Origin: Mesorhizobium neociceri
GTDB lineage: Bacteria; Pseudomonadota; Alphaproteobacteria; Rhizobiales; Rhizobiaceae
DNA: 64,000 nucleotides
Assembly: GCF_013520985.1 (NCBI RefSeq)
Contig: NZ_JACDTY010000002.1
Location: forward strand, 496,001-560,000
Direction: 5' to 3'
Shown piece by piece: positions 1-9,867 of this stretch; the first letter of the stretch is position 1, and each line of letters begins with the position of its first letter. The position numbers were made by a program, and so were the translations under genes. The notes under the pieces were generated by a model, which was given only the letters and a program-made list of their open reading frames with translations, was not told the DNA's origin and ran no database searches.

Positions 1-1704
<1,704 letters not shown>

Positions 1705-1796
1705 TGCTAGGGGCGATTGGATCGATCCGCCAAAGTCCGTTGCGACCCGGTTGGTGCCGCCGCAATATGCGGCTCAACGAAACCGCGTAACTGGTC

Positions 1797-2390
1797 ATGG
1801 CCACCGAGATCGTCTCCGCCCACGACATCTTCCCGCATATCCGCATCGTCATGGGCATGGTGATCGGGCTCGGCGTCACGCGCCTTTTGTCGGGGCTCGC
1901 CCGCATCGTCCAGCATCCCGGCCAGTACAAGCTCTACCCCGTGCACCTCGCCTGGGTCGCCTCCATGCTGTTGCTGCTGGTGCATTTCTGGTGGTGGGAG
2001 TTCGGCCTCTATGCCATCGAGACCTGGACCTTCGGCAAGTACCTGTTCCTCATCTTCTACGCCATCACGCTGTTCCTGCTGTGCGCGCTGCTGTTTCCGG
2101 ATTCGATGCTCGACTACACCAGCTATGAGGATTTTTTCTATTCGCGCCGCGGGTGGTTTTTCGGCCTGCTGGCGACCACCTACCTGCTCGACGTCGTCGA
2201 CACGCTGCTGAAAGGCCCGGAGCATTTCGCCCGTTACGGCAATGAATATCTGTTCCGCACGCCGGTCTTCGTGGCGCTGTGCATCGCCGCCATATTGGTG
2301 CGCGACCGCCGCTTTCACATCGCCTTCGTCGTCGGCACGCTGATCTACCAAGTATCGTTCATCCTGCGGCTCTTCGACACCATCGTCTGA
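1797..2390 (+). CDS. Integral membrane protein inside the urease locus
   Basis: A 197-residue protein with about five or six hydrophobic segments (for example residues 15-35, 50-70, 80-100, 125-140, 155-195) and no soluble domain that I recognise. It starts with ATG 92 bases after ureC and lies on the same strand, so it may be cotranscribed with the urease genes. It does not look like the known nickel permeases (UreH, UreJ, NikR-linked types): I see no HX4D motif. Function unknown. Third-position GC and frame usage match the neighbours, which argues that it is a real gene. Confidence 0.75.
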   Translation: MATEIVSAHDIFPHIRIVMGMVIGLGVTRLLSGLARIVQHPGQYKLYPVHLAWVASMLLLLVHFWWWEFGLYAIETWTFGKYLFLIFYAITLFLLCALLFPDSMLDYTSYEDFFYSRRGWFFGLLATTYLLDVVDTLLKGPEHFARYGNEYLFRTPVFVALCIAAILVRDRRFHIAFVVGTLIYQVSFILRLFDTIV

Positions 2391-2433
2391 GCGAGCGCGA
2401 TGGTCTACGGTCTAAGGGAAAGAGAGTTCAACC

Positions 2434-3039
2434 ATGTACAAGGCCATCGGATCGCGTGGCTCCCGGGTCAGCCGTGTTCTGTGGATGCTCGAGGAACTCG
2501 GGCAGCCCTATGAATTCGTCGAGGTGAAGCTGCGCTCGCCGGAGGCCTATGCGCTCAACCCGTCGGGCAAGGTGCCGGTGCTGATCGACGGCGAGCTGAC
2601 GGTGACGGATTCGGCCGCAATCTGCGTCTATCTCGCCGACAAGCATGCCGACAAAGGCATGGGCGCCAATCCTGGCCTCGCCGGGCGCGCCGAAATGGAT
2701 TCCTGGATGCATTTCGCGCAGTCGGAGCTCGAGGCGCCGCTGTGGAACAAATTGCGCCACCGCTTCCTGCTGCCGAAGGAAGTGCGGGTCGATGTCGGCC
2801 CCGCTGCCGTCTACGATTTCGCCTCCGAGACCAAGGCGCTGGACCGTCGATTGGGCGACCGGCTGTTTGCACTGGGCGACCGGTTTTCCGCCGTCGACGT
2901 GCTGTTGGGCGACATGGGCAACTGGGCCCGTGCCGGAAAATTCCCGATCGAATCCGAGCGCGTCAACGCCTATTTCGACCGCCTGCTGTCGCGGCCGGCC
3001 CGGGCGCGGGCGCAGGTTAATGGTGGAGCGATGAAATGA
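2434..3039 (+). CDS. Glutathione S-transferase family protein
   Basis: A 201-residue cytosolic protein. The N-terminal thioredoxin-like domain (residues 1-75) carries the glutathione-site pattern: GSRGSRVSRVLWMLEE near the N-terminus, then SGKVPVLIDG with the cis-Pro, and TDSAAICVYLA with the Ser that binds the gamma-glutamyl group. A helical C-terminal domain follows. The start ATG has GGGAAAGAGAG upstream. Its TGA overlaps the ureE ATG by 4 bases (ATGA), so translation is probably coupled to the urease chaperone. A role in urease maturation is not established; the overlap only shows co-expression. Confidence 0.9.
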   Translation: MYKAIGSRGSRVSRVLWMLEELGQPYEFVEVKLRSPEAYALNPSGKVPVLIDGELTVTDSAAICVYLADKHADKGMGANPGLAGRAEMDSWMHFAQSELEAPLWNKLRHRFLLPKEVRVDVGPAAVYDFASETKALDRRLGDRLFALGDRFSAVDVLLGDMGNWARAGKFPIESERVNAYFDRLLSRPARARAQVNGGAMK

Positions 3040-3635
3040 AACTCAACCTGAACACCGACTTCACCAAATTTCCGCGCGCCGTCTCGGTGCTGCCTGCCGG
3101 CAACGCAGGAACTACACCGCCATCCGGCCGCGCCATTCTGCCCCATGACGAGCGGCATCTGCGCCGGCGTGCCATCGAGCTTGCCGATGGCAGCAAGGTG
3201 CTGGTCGACCTGCCTGAACCCGTGACCCTGAACGATGGCGACCGGCTGGTGCTGGAGGACGGCGGCCATATCGAGATCATCGCGGCAGCCGAAGAGGTCT
3301 ACGATATCCGCGCCCACGACGCTGTGCATCTGACCAAGCTTGCCTGGCATATCGGCAATCGCCATCTTGCGGCGGCGATCGAGCCCGGCCGCATCCTGAT
3401 TTTGCGCGACCATGTCATCAAGGCGATGCTGGAAGGACTCGGCGCCACGGTGCGTGACGTCTCCGAGCCGTTCAAACCGGTGCGCGGCGCCTATTCCGGC
3501 GGCCACGATCACGGCCATGCGCATGCCGAAGCGCGTGCACACAGCCATGCCGAGGCGCATTCTCACTCACACAGCGAATCGCATTCCCATTCGCACAGCC
3601 ATTCCCATGACGGGCATCATCACGATCATGATTGA
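3036..3635 (+). CDS. ureE: Urease accessory protein UreE with His-rich tail
   Basis: Nickel metallochaperone that passes Ni2+ to the UreDFG-apourease complex in the cytosol. The protein has 199 residues: a UreE N-terminal domain (about 1-70), a C-terminal metal-binding domain (about 75-145, with LAWHIGNRH carrying the conserved His), and a His-rich extension from residue 157 to the end with 18 His in 43 residues, written as repeated HS and HDH units. Such tails store several nickel ions in other species. It overlaps the GST gene by 4 bases and ureF by 8 bases. Confidence 0.96.
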   Translation: MKLNLNTDFTKFPRAVSVLPAGNAGTTPPSGRAILPHDERHLRRRAIELADGSKVLVDLPEPVTLNDGDRLVLEDGGHIEIIAAAEEVYDIRAHDAVHLTKLAWHIGNRHLAAAIEPGRILILRDHVIKAMLEGLGATVRDVSEPFKPVRGAYSGGHDHGHAHAEARAHSHAEAHSHSHSESHSHSHSHSHDGHHHDHD

Positions 3636-4299
3636 GCAGCCATCCGGCATCGCCTTGCTGCGGCTGATGGCGTGGCTGTCGCCGGCCTTTCCGGTCGGCG
3701 GCTTCTCCTACAGCCACGGCCTCGAACGCGCCGTGCATGACGGGTTGGTGGCCGACAGCGAAAGTCTCGCCGGCTGGCTCGAAACGCTGTTCGAGATGGG
3801 ATCTGGCTGGAATGATGCCGTGCTCTTCGCTGAAAGCTGGCGCCGCGCCCGTGACGGCGGCGATCTCGCCGAGATTGCCGATCTCGCCGAAGCGCTGGCC
3901 GGCTCGCAGGAGCGCCACACCGAGACGATGCTGCAAGGCGCCGCCTTCCTGCAAGCGGCAGCGGCATGGCCGAATCCCGTGCTGGACCGTTTGCCGGCCG
4001 AATGCGCCTACTGTGTCGCCGTCGGCGCGGTTGCCGGCGGCAACGGCATCGCGCTTCAGGATGCGCTGTCCGCCTTCCTGCAGGCCTTCTTCTCCAACCT
4101 CGTCCAGGCCGCCATACGACTAGGCGTCGTCGGCCAAAGCGGGGCGACGGCCCTGCTCGCCGGCTTCGAGCCGCTGGCGCTGGCGACCGCGGCGCGTGCC
4201 GCCGGCTTGACGCTTGACGATCTCGGCGGCTGTGCCTTCATCTCCGACATCATGGCGATGAAGCACGAGACACAATATTCCAGGCTGTTCCGCTCATGA
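3628..4299 (+). CDS. ureF: Urease accessory protein UreF
   Basis: A 223-residue all-helical protein that joins UreD and UreG in the urease activation complex and gates GTP-dependent nickel delivery. The N-terminal motif [22 protein letters not shown] is diagnostic (its core is [15 protein letters not shown]), and the C-terminus ends with the conserved [14 protein letters not shown] chose ATG 3628 because it starts exactly at the conserved N-terminus and overlaps the end of ureE by 8 bases; the frame is open further upstream, but only as a shadow of ureE. The stop overlaps the next gene by 4 bases. Confidence 0.96.
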   Translation: MIEQPSGIALLRLMAWLSPAFPVGGFSYSHGLERAVHDGLVADSESLAGWLETLFEMGSGWNDAVLFAESWRRARDGGDLAEIADLAEALAGSQERHTETMLQGAAFLQAAAAWPNPVLDRLPAECAYCVAVGAVAGGNGIALQDALSAFLQAFFSNLVQAAIRLGVVGQSGATALLAGFEPLALATAARAAGLTLDDLGGCAFISDIMAMKHETQYSRLFRS

Positions 4300-4736
4300 C
4301 CACACTCGCCTTCGCCCTCTCGGCTGTCCTGCTGCTGATCACGGCGCTGCATGTCTATTGGGGCCTTGGCGGCATCTGGCCGGGCAAAGACGGCGCCTCC
4401 TGCGCCCACGCCGTTGTCGGCTTTCGCGGCGTCGACGAGATGCCGACGCCGTTTGCCTGTTTTGCCGTTGCCGCGTGCCTGTGCCTCGCGACCCTGTGGC
4501 CCCTGGCACTCGCGGGCGTCTTTGCCTCGCCCTTTCCGAGGGAAGGCCTTGCCGCGACAGCGCTGCTAATCGGGCTGGTGTTTCTCGGCCGCGGCATTGC
4601 CGGCTTCACGCCCTGGTGGCGGAGACTGGCGCCGGAGCAACCTTTTGCGCGGCTCGATACCAGCTTCTATTCGCCGCTCTGCCTGCTCATCGGGCTCAGC
4701 TTCGCAATCCTCGCCATCACGGAGTTTTCGGCATGA
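4296..4736 (+). CDS. DUF3995-like membrane protein between ureF and ureG
   Basis: A 146-residue protein with four likely membrane helices (about residues 5-25, 52-72, 82-102, 122-143) and a loop with [12 protein letters not shown], a pattern I associate with the DUF3995 family. It overlaps ureF by 4 bases upstream and ureG by 4 bases downstream (ATGA both times), so it is translated as part of the urease accessory operon. Function is unknown. The position invites the idea of a nickel- or ammonia-related membrane role, but no metal-binding motif is evident beyond a few His and Cys (for example CAH at about 37-39). Confidence 0.85.
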   Translation: MTTLAFALSAVLLLITALHVYWGLGGIWPGKDGASCAHAVVGFRGVDEMPTPFACFAVAACLCLATLWPLALAGVFASPFPREGLAATALLIGLVFLGRGIAGFTPWWRRLAPEQPFARLDTSFYSPLCLLIGLSFAILAITEFSA

Positions 4737-5365
4737 CCCAGGCCAATGGCCCTCTTCGCATCGGCATCGGCGGCCCGGTCGGCTCCGGCAAGACGACGCT
4801 GACGGAAAAGCTCTGCAAGGCGCTGCGCGACGACTTTTCCATCGCCGTCGTCACCAACGACATCTACACCAAGGAAGACGCCATGATGCTGGCCCGCCTG
4901 CAGGCGTTGCCCGAAGATCGCATCGTCGGCGTCGAAACCGGTGGCTGCCCGCACACTGCCATACGGGAAGACGCTTCGATCAATTTGCAGGCGATCGCCG
5001 GGCTGAACAGGAAATTTCCGGATCTCGACATCGTCTTCATCGAATCCGGCGGTGACAATCTTGCCGCCACCTTCTCGCCCGACCTTGCAGACCTGACGCT
5101 TTATGTCATCTCGGTTTGCCAGGGCGAGGAAATCCCGCGCAAGGGCGGACCGGCGATCACCCGTTCCGATTTCCTCGTCATCAACAAGAGCGATCTGGCG
5201 CCCTATGTAAACGTCAACCTCAATGTCATGGAGAGCGACGCCGCCCGCATGCGCGGCAAGCGCCCATTCGGCTTCACCGACCTGTCTCGCGGCAAGGGCC
5301 TGCAGGAGGTGATCGACTTCATCGTCGAGCATGGCGGGCTGCAGTCGGCACGCTCGGCCGCCTGA
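4733..5365 (+). CDS. ureG: Urease accessory GTPase UreG
   Basis: SIMIBI-class GTPase that drives nickel insertion into urease. The protein has 210 residues: P-loop [10 protein letters not shown] near residue 12, the nickel-binding motif [11 protein letters not shown] at about 64-74, [13 protein letters not shown] (Walker B region), and guanine-specificity NKSDLA near 150. ATG 4733 overlaps the preceding membrane gene stop, and the conserved core begins about ten residues later. It is the last urease gene in the row; 80 bases follow before the aldolase gene. Confidence 0.97.
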   Translation: MTQANGPLRIGIGGPVGSGKTTLTEKLCKALRDDFSIAVVTNDIYTKEDAMMLARLQALPEDRIVGVETGGCPHTAIREDASINLQAIAGLNRKFPDLDIVFIESGGDNLAATFSPDLADLTLYVISVCQGEEIPRKGGPAITRSDFLVINKSDLAPYVNVNLNVMESDAARMRGKRPFGFTDLSRGKGLQEVIDFIVEHGGLQSARSAA

Positions 5366-5445
5366 CGCAGGACAGCCTGACCCACCAGTTTGCGGTTGCT
5401 GGCCAAGGTCGGGCGCGGCATTCTCTCGAAAACGGAGGTTTTCAG

Positions 5446-6213
5446 ATGAGCATCGCCCGCCTGCAGAAGGAAACGCTGACCAACCTGCCCTACTACGAGG
5501 AGCGCGTCGATCTCGCCGCCGCCTTCCGCTGGACGGCGCGGCTCAACATGCATGAGGCGGTGGCCAATCATTTCTCGCTGTCCGTCAATGAGGACGGCAC
5601 CAAATTCCTGATGAATCCCAACCAGGTGCATTTCTCGCGCATCAAGGCGAGCGACCTTTTGCTGATCGACGCCAACGATCCGGACACGCTGACCGGCCCC
5701 AATGCGCCCGATCCGACGGCCTGGGGGCTGCATGGCGCCATCCATCGCAACGTGCCACATGCACGCTGCGCCATGCATGTGCATTCCATCCACGCCACTG
5801 TGCTGGCCTCGCTGGCCGACTCGACCCTGCCGCCGATCGACCAGAACTCGGCCATGTTCTTCAACCGCCACGTTGTCGACGCCTACTATGGCGGACTGGC
5901 CTTCGAGGAAGAGGGCGAGCGCTGCTCACAACTGCTCACCGATCCCAAGGTCAAGGTCATGGTGATGGGCAATCACGGCGTGATGGTCATCGGCGATACC
6001 GTCGCCGACGCCTTCAACCGCATGTTCTATTTCGAGCGCGCCGCCGAGACCTACATCAAGGCGCTGTGGACGGGTCGTCCGTTGCGCACGCTCTCCGACG
6101 CCATTGCCGAAAAGGCCGCCAGCGAAATGGACGACTATCCCGGCCAGGCCGAGCGCCATCTTGCCGAGCTCAAGGCGATCCTCGATGAAGACGAGCCGGT
6201 TTACCGGAGCTGA
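5446..6213 (+). CDS. Class II aldolase/adducin family protein
   Basis: A 255-residue zinc-dependent aldolase or decarboxylase-fold protein. Seen: an N-terminal AAAFRWTARLNMHEAVANHFS segment, the zinc ligands HVHSIHA (residues 104-110) and a third His in MGNHGVMVIG, plus a conserved Glu region. Members cleave sugar phosphates such as L-fuculose-1-P or act on other 2-hydroxy acids, so the substrate is open. The start ATG has GGAGG eight bases upstream (5435-5439 area). The gene is convergent with the HAD phosphatase 6217-6849, only 3 bases apart, with no clear terminator between. Confidence 0.88.
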   Translation: MSIARLQKETLTNLPYYEERVDLAAAFRWTARLNMHEAVANHFSLSVNEDGTKFLMNPNQVHFSRIKASDLLLIDANDPDTLTGPNAPDPTAWGLHGAIHRNVPHARCAMHVHSIHATVLASLADSTLPPIDQNSAMFFNRHVVDAYYGGLAFEEEGERCSQLLTDPKVKVMVMGNHGVMVIGDTVADAFNRMFYFERAAETYIKALWTGRPLRTLSDAIAEKAASEMDDYPGQAERHLAELKAILDEDEPVYRS

Positions 6214-6216
6214 TCT

Positions 6217-6849
6217 CTAGAGCCCGAGCTCTTTGCGCAACTCTTCGGCACTGTTGATCACGACAGCGCCCGGCGGTCCTTCCATCGGCGCTTCCGGCCA
6301 GAAGATCGTCCGCATCCCCGCGGCCAGGCCGGATGTGGCGCCGGTGACGCTGTCGTCGACCGCCACCGCATCTGAGGGATCGACGCCGGCCAGCCATGCG
6401 GCGCGCAGGAAGGGCTCGGGATGCGGCTTGCCTTCGCGCACGTCGTTGCGGCTGATCGTGCGCATGCCGGGGTAGATCAGGCCGACCGCGCTCAAGTTTG
6501 CGTCGACGATCACCCGGTCGGAATTGGACACCACCGCTTGCTGCACGCCAAGCGCGCGCAATGCGTTGAACACCTCGATCGCGCCGGGGCGTGGCTTCAG
6601 CGTCTCGGCCATCGGCATGTAGTGGTCGTATTTGCGCACGATCCAGTCGTCGAAGGGCAGGTCGAGGCCGAACTCGCTGCGCAGCATGTCGTAGACCGGG
6701 CCGGCGGCGACGCCCAGCACCCGCTCATGCAGGTCGACCGGCGGCGCGATGCCGACGCTGCGCAACGCCGCCACCAAGGCAGCCTCATGCAGCGGCTCGC
6801 TGTCGACCAGCGTGCCGTCCATATCCCAGAAAACCGCTTTCGGCGTCAT
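6217..6849 (-). CDS. HAD-superfamily phosphatase (subfamily IA, Gph/CbbY-like)
   Basis: A 210-residue hydrolase. Motif I is FWDMDGTLVDSEPLH (nucleophile and acid/base Asp) at residues 8-22, motif II Ser is in AVVSNSD, motif III Lys in EGKPHPEPFL, and motif IV in AVDDSVTGATSG. A C1-type helical cap (about 18-85) fits phosphoglycolate phosphatase or beta-phosphoglucomutase relatives, and the exact substrate cannot be told. The start has AGGAG five bases upstream on the minus strand. It lies head-to-head with the SorC-type regulator, with 211 bases between them. Confidence 0.9.
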   Translation of the reverse strand: MTPKAVFWDMDGTLVDSEPLHEAALVAALRSVGIAPPVDLHERVLGVAAGPVYDMLRSEFGLDLPFDDWIVRKYDHYMPMAETLKPRPGAIEVFNALRALGVQQAVVSNSDRVIVDANLSAVGLIYPGMRTISRNDVREGKPHPEPFLRAAWLAGVDPSDAVAVDDSVTGATSGLAAGMRTIFWPEAPMEGPPGAVVINSAEELRKELGL

Positions 6850-6963
6850 GCGAGGCTCCTTTTGCCGATCCCCTTAAAGCGTTTGCACCGGGAGATAAAC
6901 CGCCGAACCGGTTCGCTGGCGATTTTGGCTAAGACGATTGCCTCGTTGCCGTCAGGCCGACGC

Positions 6964-6998
6964 CGCAAGCAATTGCCCTTCGCATAGACAATTGCGCA
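6964..6998 (+). promoter_or_regulatory. Candidate paired operator upstream of SorC-type regulator
   Basis: Two CAATTGC boxes lie at 6970-6976 and 6989-6995, exactly 19 bp apart. The same 19-bp spacing separates two related boxes in front of smoE (9812-9846). This fits autoregulation by the tetrameric SorC-type protein encoded just downstream; binding is inferred. Confidence 0.4.
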
Positions 6999-7060
6999 CC
7001 AGCTCATTCCCTGCAAGACTATAGCGCTTCGCCCAAAGGGGGCGGCTTGGGAGGCAGACC

Positions 7061-8017
7061 TTGAATTCGCGGCAGGACGGCGGCAGCAACAGGCTGGACG
7101 AGGCGGCGCGCGCCGGCTGGCTTTACTATGTTGCCGGCAACACGCAGGACCAGATCGCCGCCACGCTCGGCATTTCCCGGCAGACGGCGCAGCGCCTGGT
7201 GTCGTTGGCGGTGTCGGAAGGGCTGATCAAGGTGCGCGTCGACCACCCGATCGCCAATTGCCTCGACCTTGCCGCGCGGCTGAGATCGCGCTTCGCCCTC
7301 GATCTGGTCGAAGTGGTGCCGAGCGATCCGACCTCGTCTTCGACCACGATCGGCATTGCCGAGGCGGCCGCGGCCGAGATCGAGCGGCGGCTGCGGTCGC
7401 CGACGCCGATCGTCATGGCCATCGGTACCGGGCGCACGCTGAAAGCGGCGATCGAGCAGTTGCCGCCGATGGAATGCCAGCAGCATAAGGTCGTGTCCTT
7501 GACCGGCAACATCTCGCCCGACGGTTCGGCCGCCTTCTACAACGTCATCTTCACCATGGCCGACAGGGTCAAGGCGCGCTCGTTCCCGATGCCGCTGCCG
7601 GTCATCGCCTCGTCGCCCGAAGAGCGCGAAATGCTGCTTGCCCAGCCGATGATCCAGCCGACGCTGGCGCTGGCGGCCGAGGCCGACGTCACCTTTGTCG
7701 GCATCGGCGATCTCGGCCCGAAGGCACCGCTCTACGAGGACGGCTTCATCTCGGAAAGTGAATTGAAGGCGCTGCAAAAGGCCGGCGGCGTTGCCGAGAT
7801 CGTCGGCTGGGTGTTCGACCGGGAAGGCCGCATGATCGAGGGCATCACCAACGACCGGGTGTCGTCGGCCGCTTTGCCGTCACGCGAAAAGTCGCTGGTC
7901 ATTGCGCTCGCCATGGGCGAGCGCAAATTGCCGGGCATTCTGGCCGCGGTGAACCGGCGGCTGGTCAATGGCCTCATCACCGACGAGCGAACCGCCACTG
8001 CCCTGCTCGACGCCTGA
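7061..8017 (+). CDS. SorC/DeoR-type sugar-binding transcriptional regulator
   Basis: A 318-residue regulator. The N-terminal helix-turn-helix (about residues 26-50, TQDQIAATLGISRQTAQRL) is followed by a large phosphosugar-sensing domain of the SorC effector family (about 60-315, with IGTGRTLKAAIEQLPP and TFVGIGDLG). I take TTG 7061 as the start because TGGGAGG stands seven bases before it. It lies upstream of the smo/mtlK operon with two small genes between, and in rhodobacters and rhizobia such a regulator (SmoC-like) controls that operon. Shared operator-like boxes before this gene and before smoE support the link. Confidence 0.88.
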   Translation: MNSRQDGGSNRLDEAARAGWLYYVAGNTQDQIAATLGISRQTAQRLVSLAVSEGLIKVRVDHPIANCLDLAARLRSRFALDLVEVVPSDPTSSSTTIGIAEAAAAEIERRLRSPTPIVMAIGTGRTLKAAIEQLPPMECQQHKVVSLTGNISPDGSAAFYNVIFTMADRVKARSFPMPLPVIASSPEEREMLLAQPMIQPTLALAAEADVTFVGIGDLGPKAPLYEDGFISESELKALQKAGGVAEIVGWVFDREGRMIEGITNDRVSSAALPSREKSLVIALAMGERKLPGILAAVNRRLVNGLITDERTATALLDA

Positions 8018-8039
8018 ACTGGCGATAAAATCGGCACGG

Positions 8040-8225
8040 CTATTTATGCCGCCCGCAAACGTCGTTGCCATCGAGGAAACCCATGTCGCGCTGCAAATGC
8101 GGCGACAAGTCCCTGACGTCGACATAACCACGCCGACGGCTCAAAAGCTGGGAAAATTCGTGCGTCAGCACGGAAAACCAGCTCTGTGCCGGGCTCGAAT
8201 GGAGCTTTTGCTGTACCGTGGTCAT
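8040..8225 (-). CDS. DUF1127-like small protein
   Basis: A 61-residue protein with a C-terminal RDLSPHLQRDMGF segment typical of DUF1127 proteins (arginine-rich, short, common in alphaproteobacteria and often linked to small RNA or phosphate metabolism). ATG 8225 on the minus strand is preceded by GGAGG with nine bases spacing, which supports translation. It is convergent with the SorC gene and divergent from the LysR gene. The tail CGRHK is unusual. Function unknown. Confidence 0.65.
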   Translation of the reverse strand: MTTVQQKLHSSPAQSWFSVLTHEFSQLLSRRRGYVDVRDLSPHLQRDMGFLDGNDVCGRHK

Positions 8226-8335
8226 GATCTTCAGCCTCCGCTATGCTTGACCTGGATTGATCGTCGGCACCAAATATCGGTCTGATCGGCTCCTGCTTCC
8301 AATCAAACGTCGATCATGACCCATAAGGAGGGCTT

Positions 8336-9244
8336 ATGCCCGAACTCAAGGCACCACAGCTTGCTCAACTGCCGCCGCTGCAGGCCATCAGGGTGTTCGA
8401 GGCCGTCGCGCGGCATCTCTCCTTCACCAAGGCCGCGGAGGAGCTGGGCATGACCCAGGCCGCCGCCAGCTACCAGATCAAGCTCCTGGAAGAGCGCATC
8501 GGCTCGCCGCTGTTCCTGCGCCAGCCGCGCCAGATCGTGCTGACCGAACCCGGCCAGCGGCTGGCGCCCGCCGTCAGCGAGGCGTTTAGCCTGCTCAGCA
8601 GCGCCTATTCCGCCGCGCGTGGGGGCGCCGATGGCGTGCTTTGCGTGTCGACGCTGCTGACCTTCGCCTCGAATTGGCTGGCGCAGCATCTCGGCTCCTT
8701 CCAGCTCTCGCATCCATCGCTGGCGGTGCGTGTCGATACATCGAACAGGGTTATCGATTTCGCCCGCGAGGATATGGACATCGCCATCCGCTCCGGCAGC
8801 GGCAAATGGCCGGGCGTGGAAACCCATCTTTTGTTCAAGGCAGATTTTACCCCGGTGCTGAGCCCGGCACTCGCTGCCACTATCGGTGGCGTCCACGAGC
8901 CGGCCGATCTGTTCAAACTGCCCATTCTCGATCCCACCGACATCTGGTGGCGGGAATGGTTCGCCCTTGCCGGCGTGCCGGCGGATGAACTTGCCAGCCG
9001 CACCGGCACCAGCATGGGCGCGCAGGCCTATGAGGCGAATGCGGCAATCGCCGGCCATGGCGTGGCGATCCTGACCACGGCGCTGTTCAAGACCGAGCTC
9101 GCCGCCGGCCGCCTCATCCAGCCCTTCGACCTGGTCGGCGACGATGGGCACGCCTATTGGCTGGTCTATCCGACGGCGCGCCGCAACGTGCCGAAGATAA
9201 AGGCCTTCCGCGACTGGATCCTGGCCGAGATCGCCTGCGCTTAA
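8336..9244 (+). CDS. LysR-family regulator, GcvA subgroup
   Basis: A 302-residue transcription factor. The winged HTH occupies about residues 12-70 (RVFEAVARHLSFTKAAEELG, MTQAAASYQIK), and a periplasmic-binding-protein-like effector domain covers about 95-295. The pattern FTKAAEELGMTQAAASYQ places it with GcvA-like regulators. AAGGAGGGC stands just before the ATG. No obvious adjacent target: the divergent DUF1127-like gene lies 110 bases upstream and a small hypothetical gene follows. Confidence 0.93.
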   Translation: MPELKAPQLAQLPPLQAIRVFEAVARHLSFTKAAEELGMTQAAASYQIKLLEERIGSPLFLRQPRQIVLTEPGQRLAPAVSEAFSLLSSAYSAARGGADGVLCVSTLLTFASNWLAQHLGSFQLSHPSLAVRVDTSNRVIDFAREDMDIAIRSGSGKWPGVETHLLFKADFTPVLSPALAATIGGVHEPADLFKLPILDPTDIWWREWFALAGVPADELASRTGTSMGAQAYEANAAIAGHGVAILTTALFKTELAAGRLIQPFDLVGDDGHAYWLVYPTARRNVPKIKAFRDWILAEIACA

Positions 9245-9414
9245 GGCGCAGTTCGCGTTTTCCAGGATCGACAAGTACGGTCGGGTCGCCCGGTTAACCA
9301 AGCTTGAGAAAAACACTGTCGATATCATCCGCCGGGCTTCGCCCGCACTTGTGGCGACTCAGTCGACGCTGATCAATCGTCTGCAGATTGAAAACAGGAC
9401 CGATCAGCGGGCTG

Positions 9415-9645
9415 ATGAAAGTCTATCGCGTCGAAGAAATGGACAACAACACCGTGCGTGTGACGCACACGGTTGAAGCATTGACGCCGTTTCAAGCTGC
9501 CATAAAGGCAATCGGCCGCGACGTTAGGCTGCGCAAGGACGAATCCAACTGGATCCGGGTGACGGAAACGCTGACCAGAGCCAAGCAAACCCGCGATGGC
9601 AGGGTTTTCGAATATTCCGTCGGAAGCTACCCGGCCCACGGCTGA
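9415..9645 (+). CDS. Small conserved-looking hypothetical protein
   Basis: A 76-residue, basic, soluble protein (MKVYRVEEMDNNTVRV at the N-terminus, then an alpha/beta pattern). I see no known domain. The frame is open nine codons upstream to a TTG at 9388, but ATG 9415 gives the more natural N-terminus; the ribosome site is weak for both. Coding-type third-position GC is less clear than in neighbours. It could be a real small gene or chance. Confidence 0.45.
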   Translation: MKVYRVEEMDNNTVRVTHTVEALTPFQAAIKAIGRDVRLRKDESNWIRVTETLTRAKQTRDGRVFEYSVGSYPAHG

Positions 9646-9791
9646 GGGCTCGGCCTGTAGCTCCATGGTTGAAGGGTTGCGATGGCTGGCATCACCCTGA
9701 TGTTCGCGCCACGACGGGCCACTACCAATATTCTCTTCCGCTCGACGTCGCCCAGCGTCCGCGCGTGCTGCGCTGCAGCATCGAATCCGGC

Positions 9792-9846
9792 TTGACATAA
9801 TTAACACCGAGTGAGTAATTGCTCATCACCAAGGCAAATGCTCATC
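9792..9846 (+). promoter_or_regulatory. smo operon promoter and operator boxes
   Basis: TTGACA at 9792-9797 is a perfect -35. A -10-like TAAT sequence near 9815-9821 is overlapped by the palindrome TGAGTAATTGCTCA at 9812-9825 (12 of 14 positions symmetric). A second, degenerate copy ending in GCTCATC follows, with the GCTCATC units at 9821-9827 and 9840-9846, 19 bp apart. Overlap with the -10 fits repression that is relieved by a polyol or its phosphate through the SorC-type regulator. Confidence 0.55.
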
Positions 9847-9867
9847 TTGGTTTATGGGAGGAATTTG

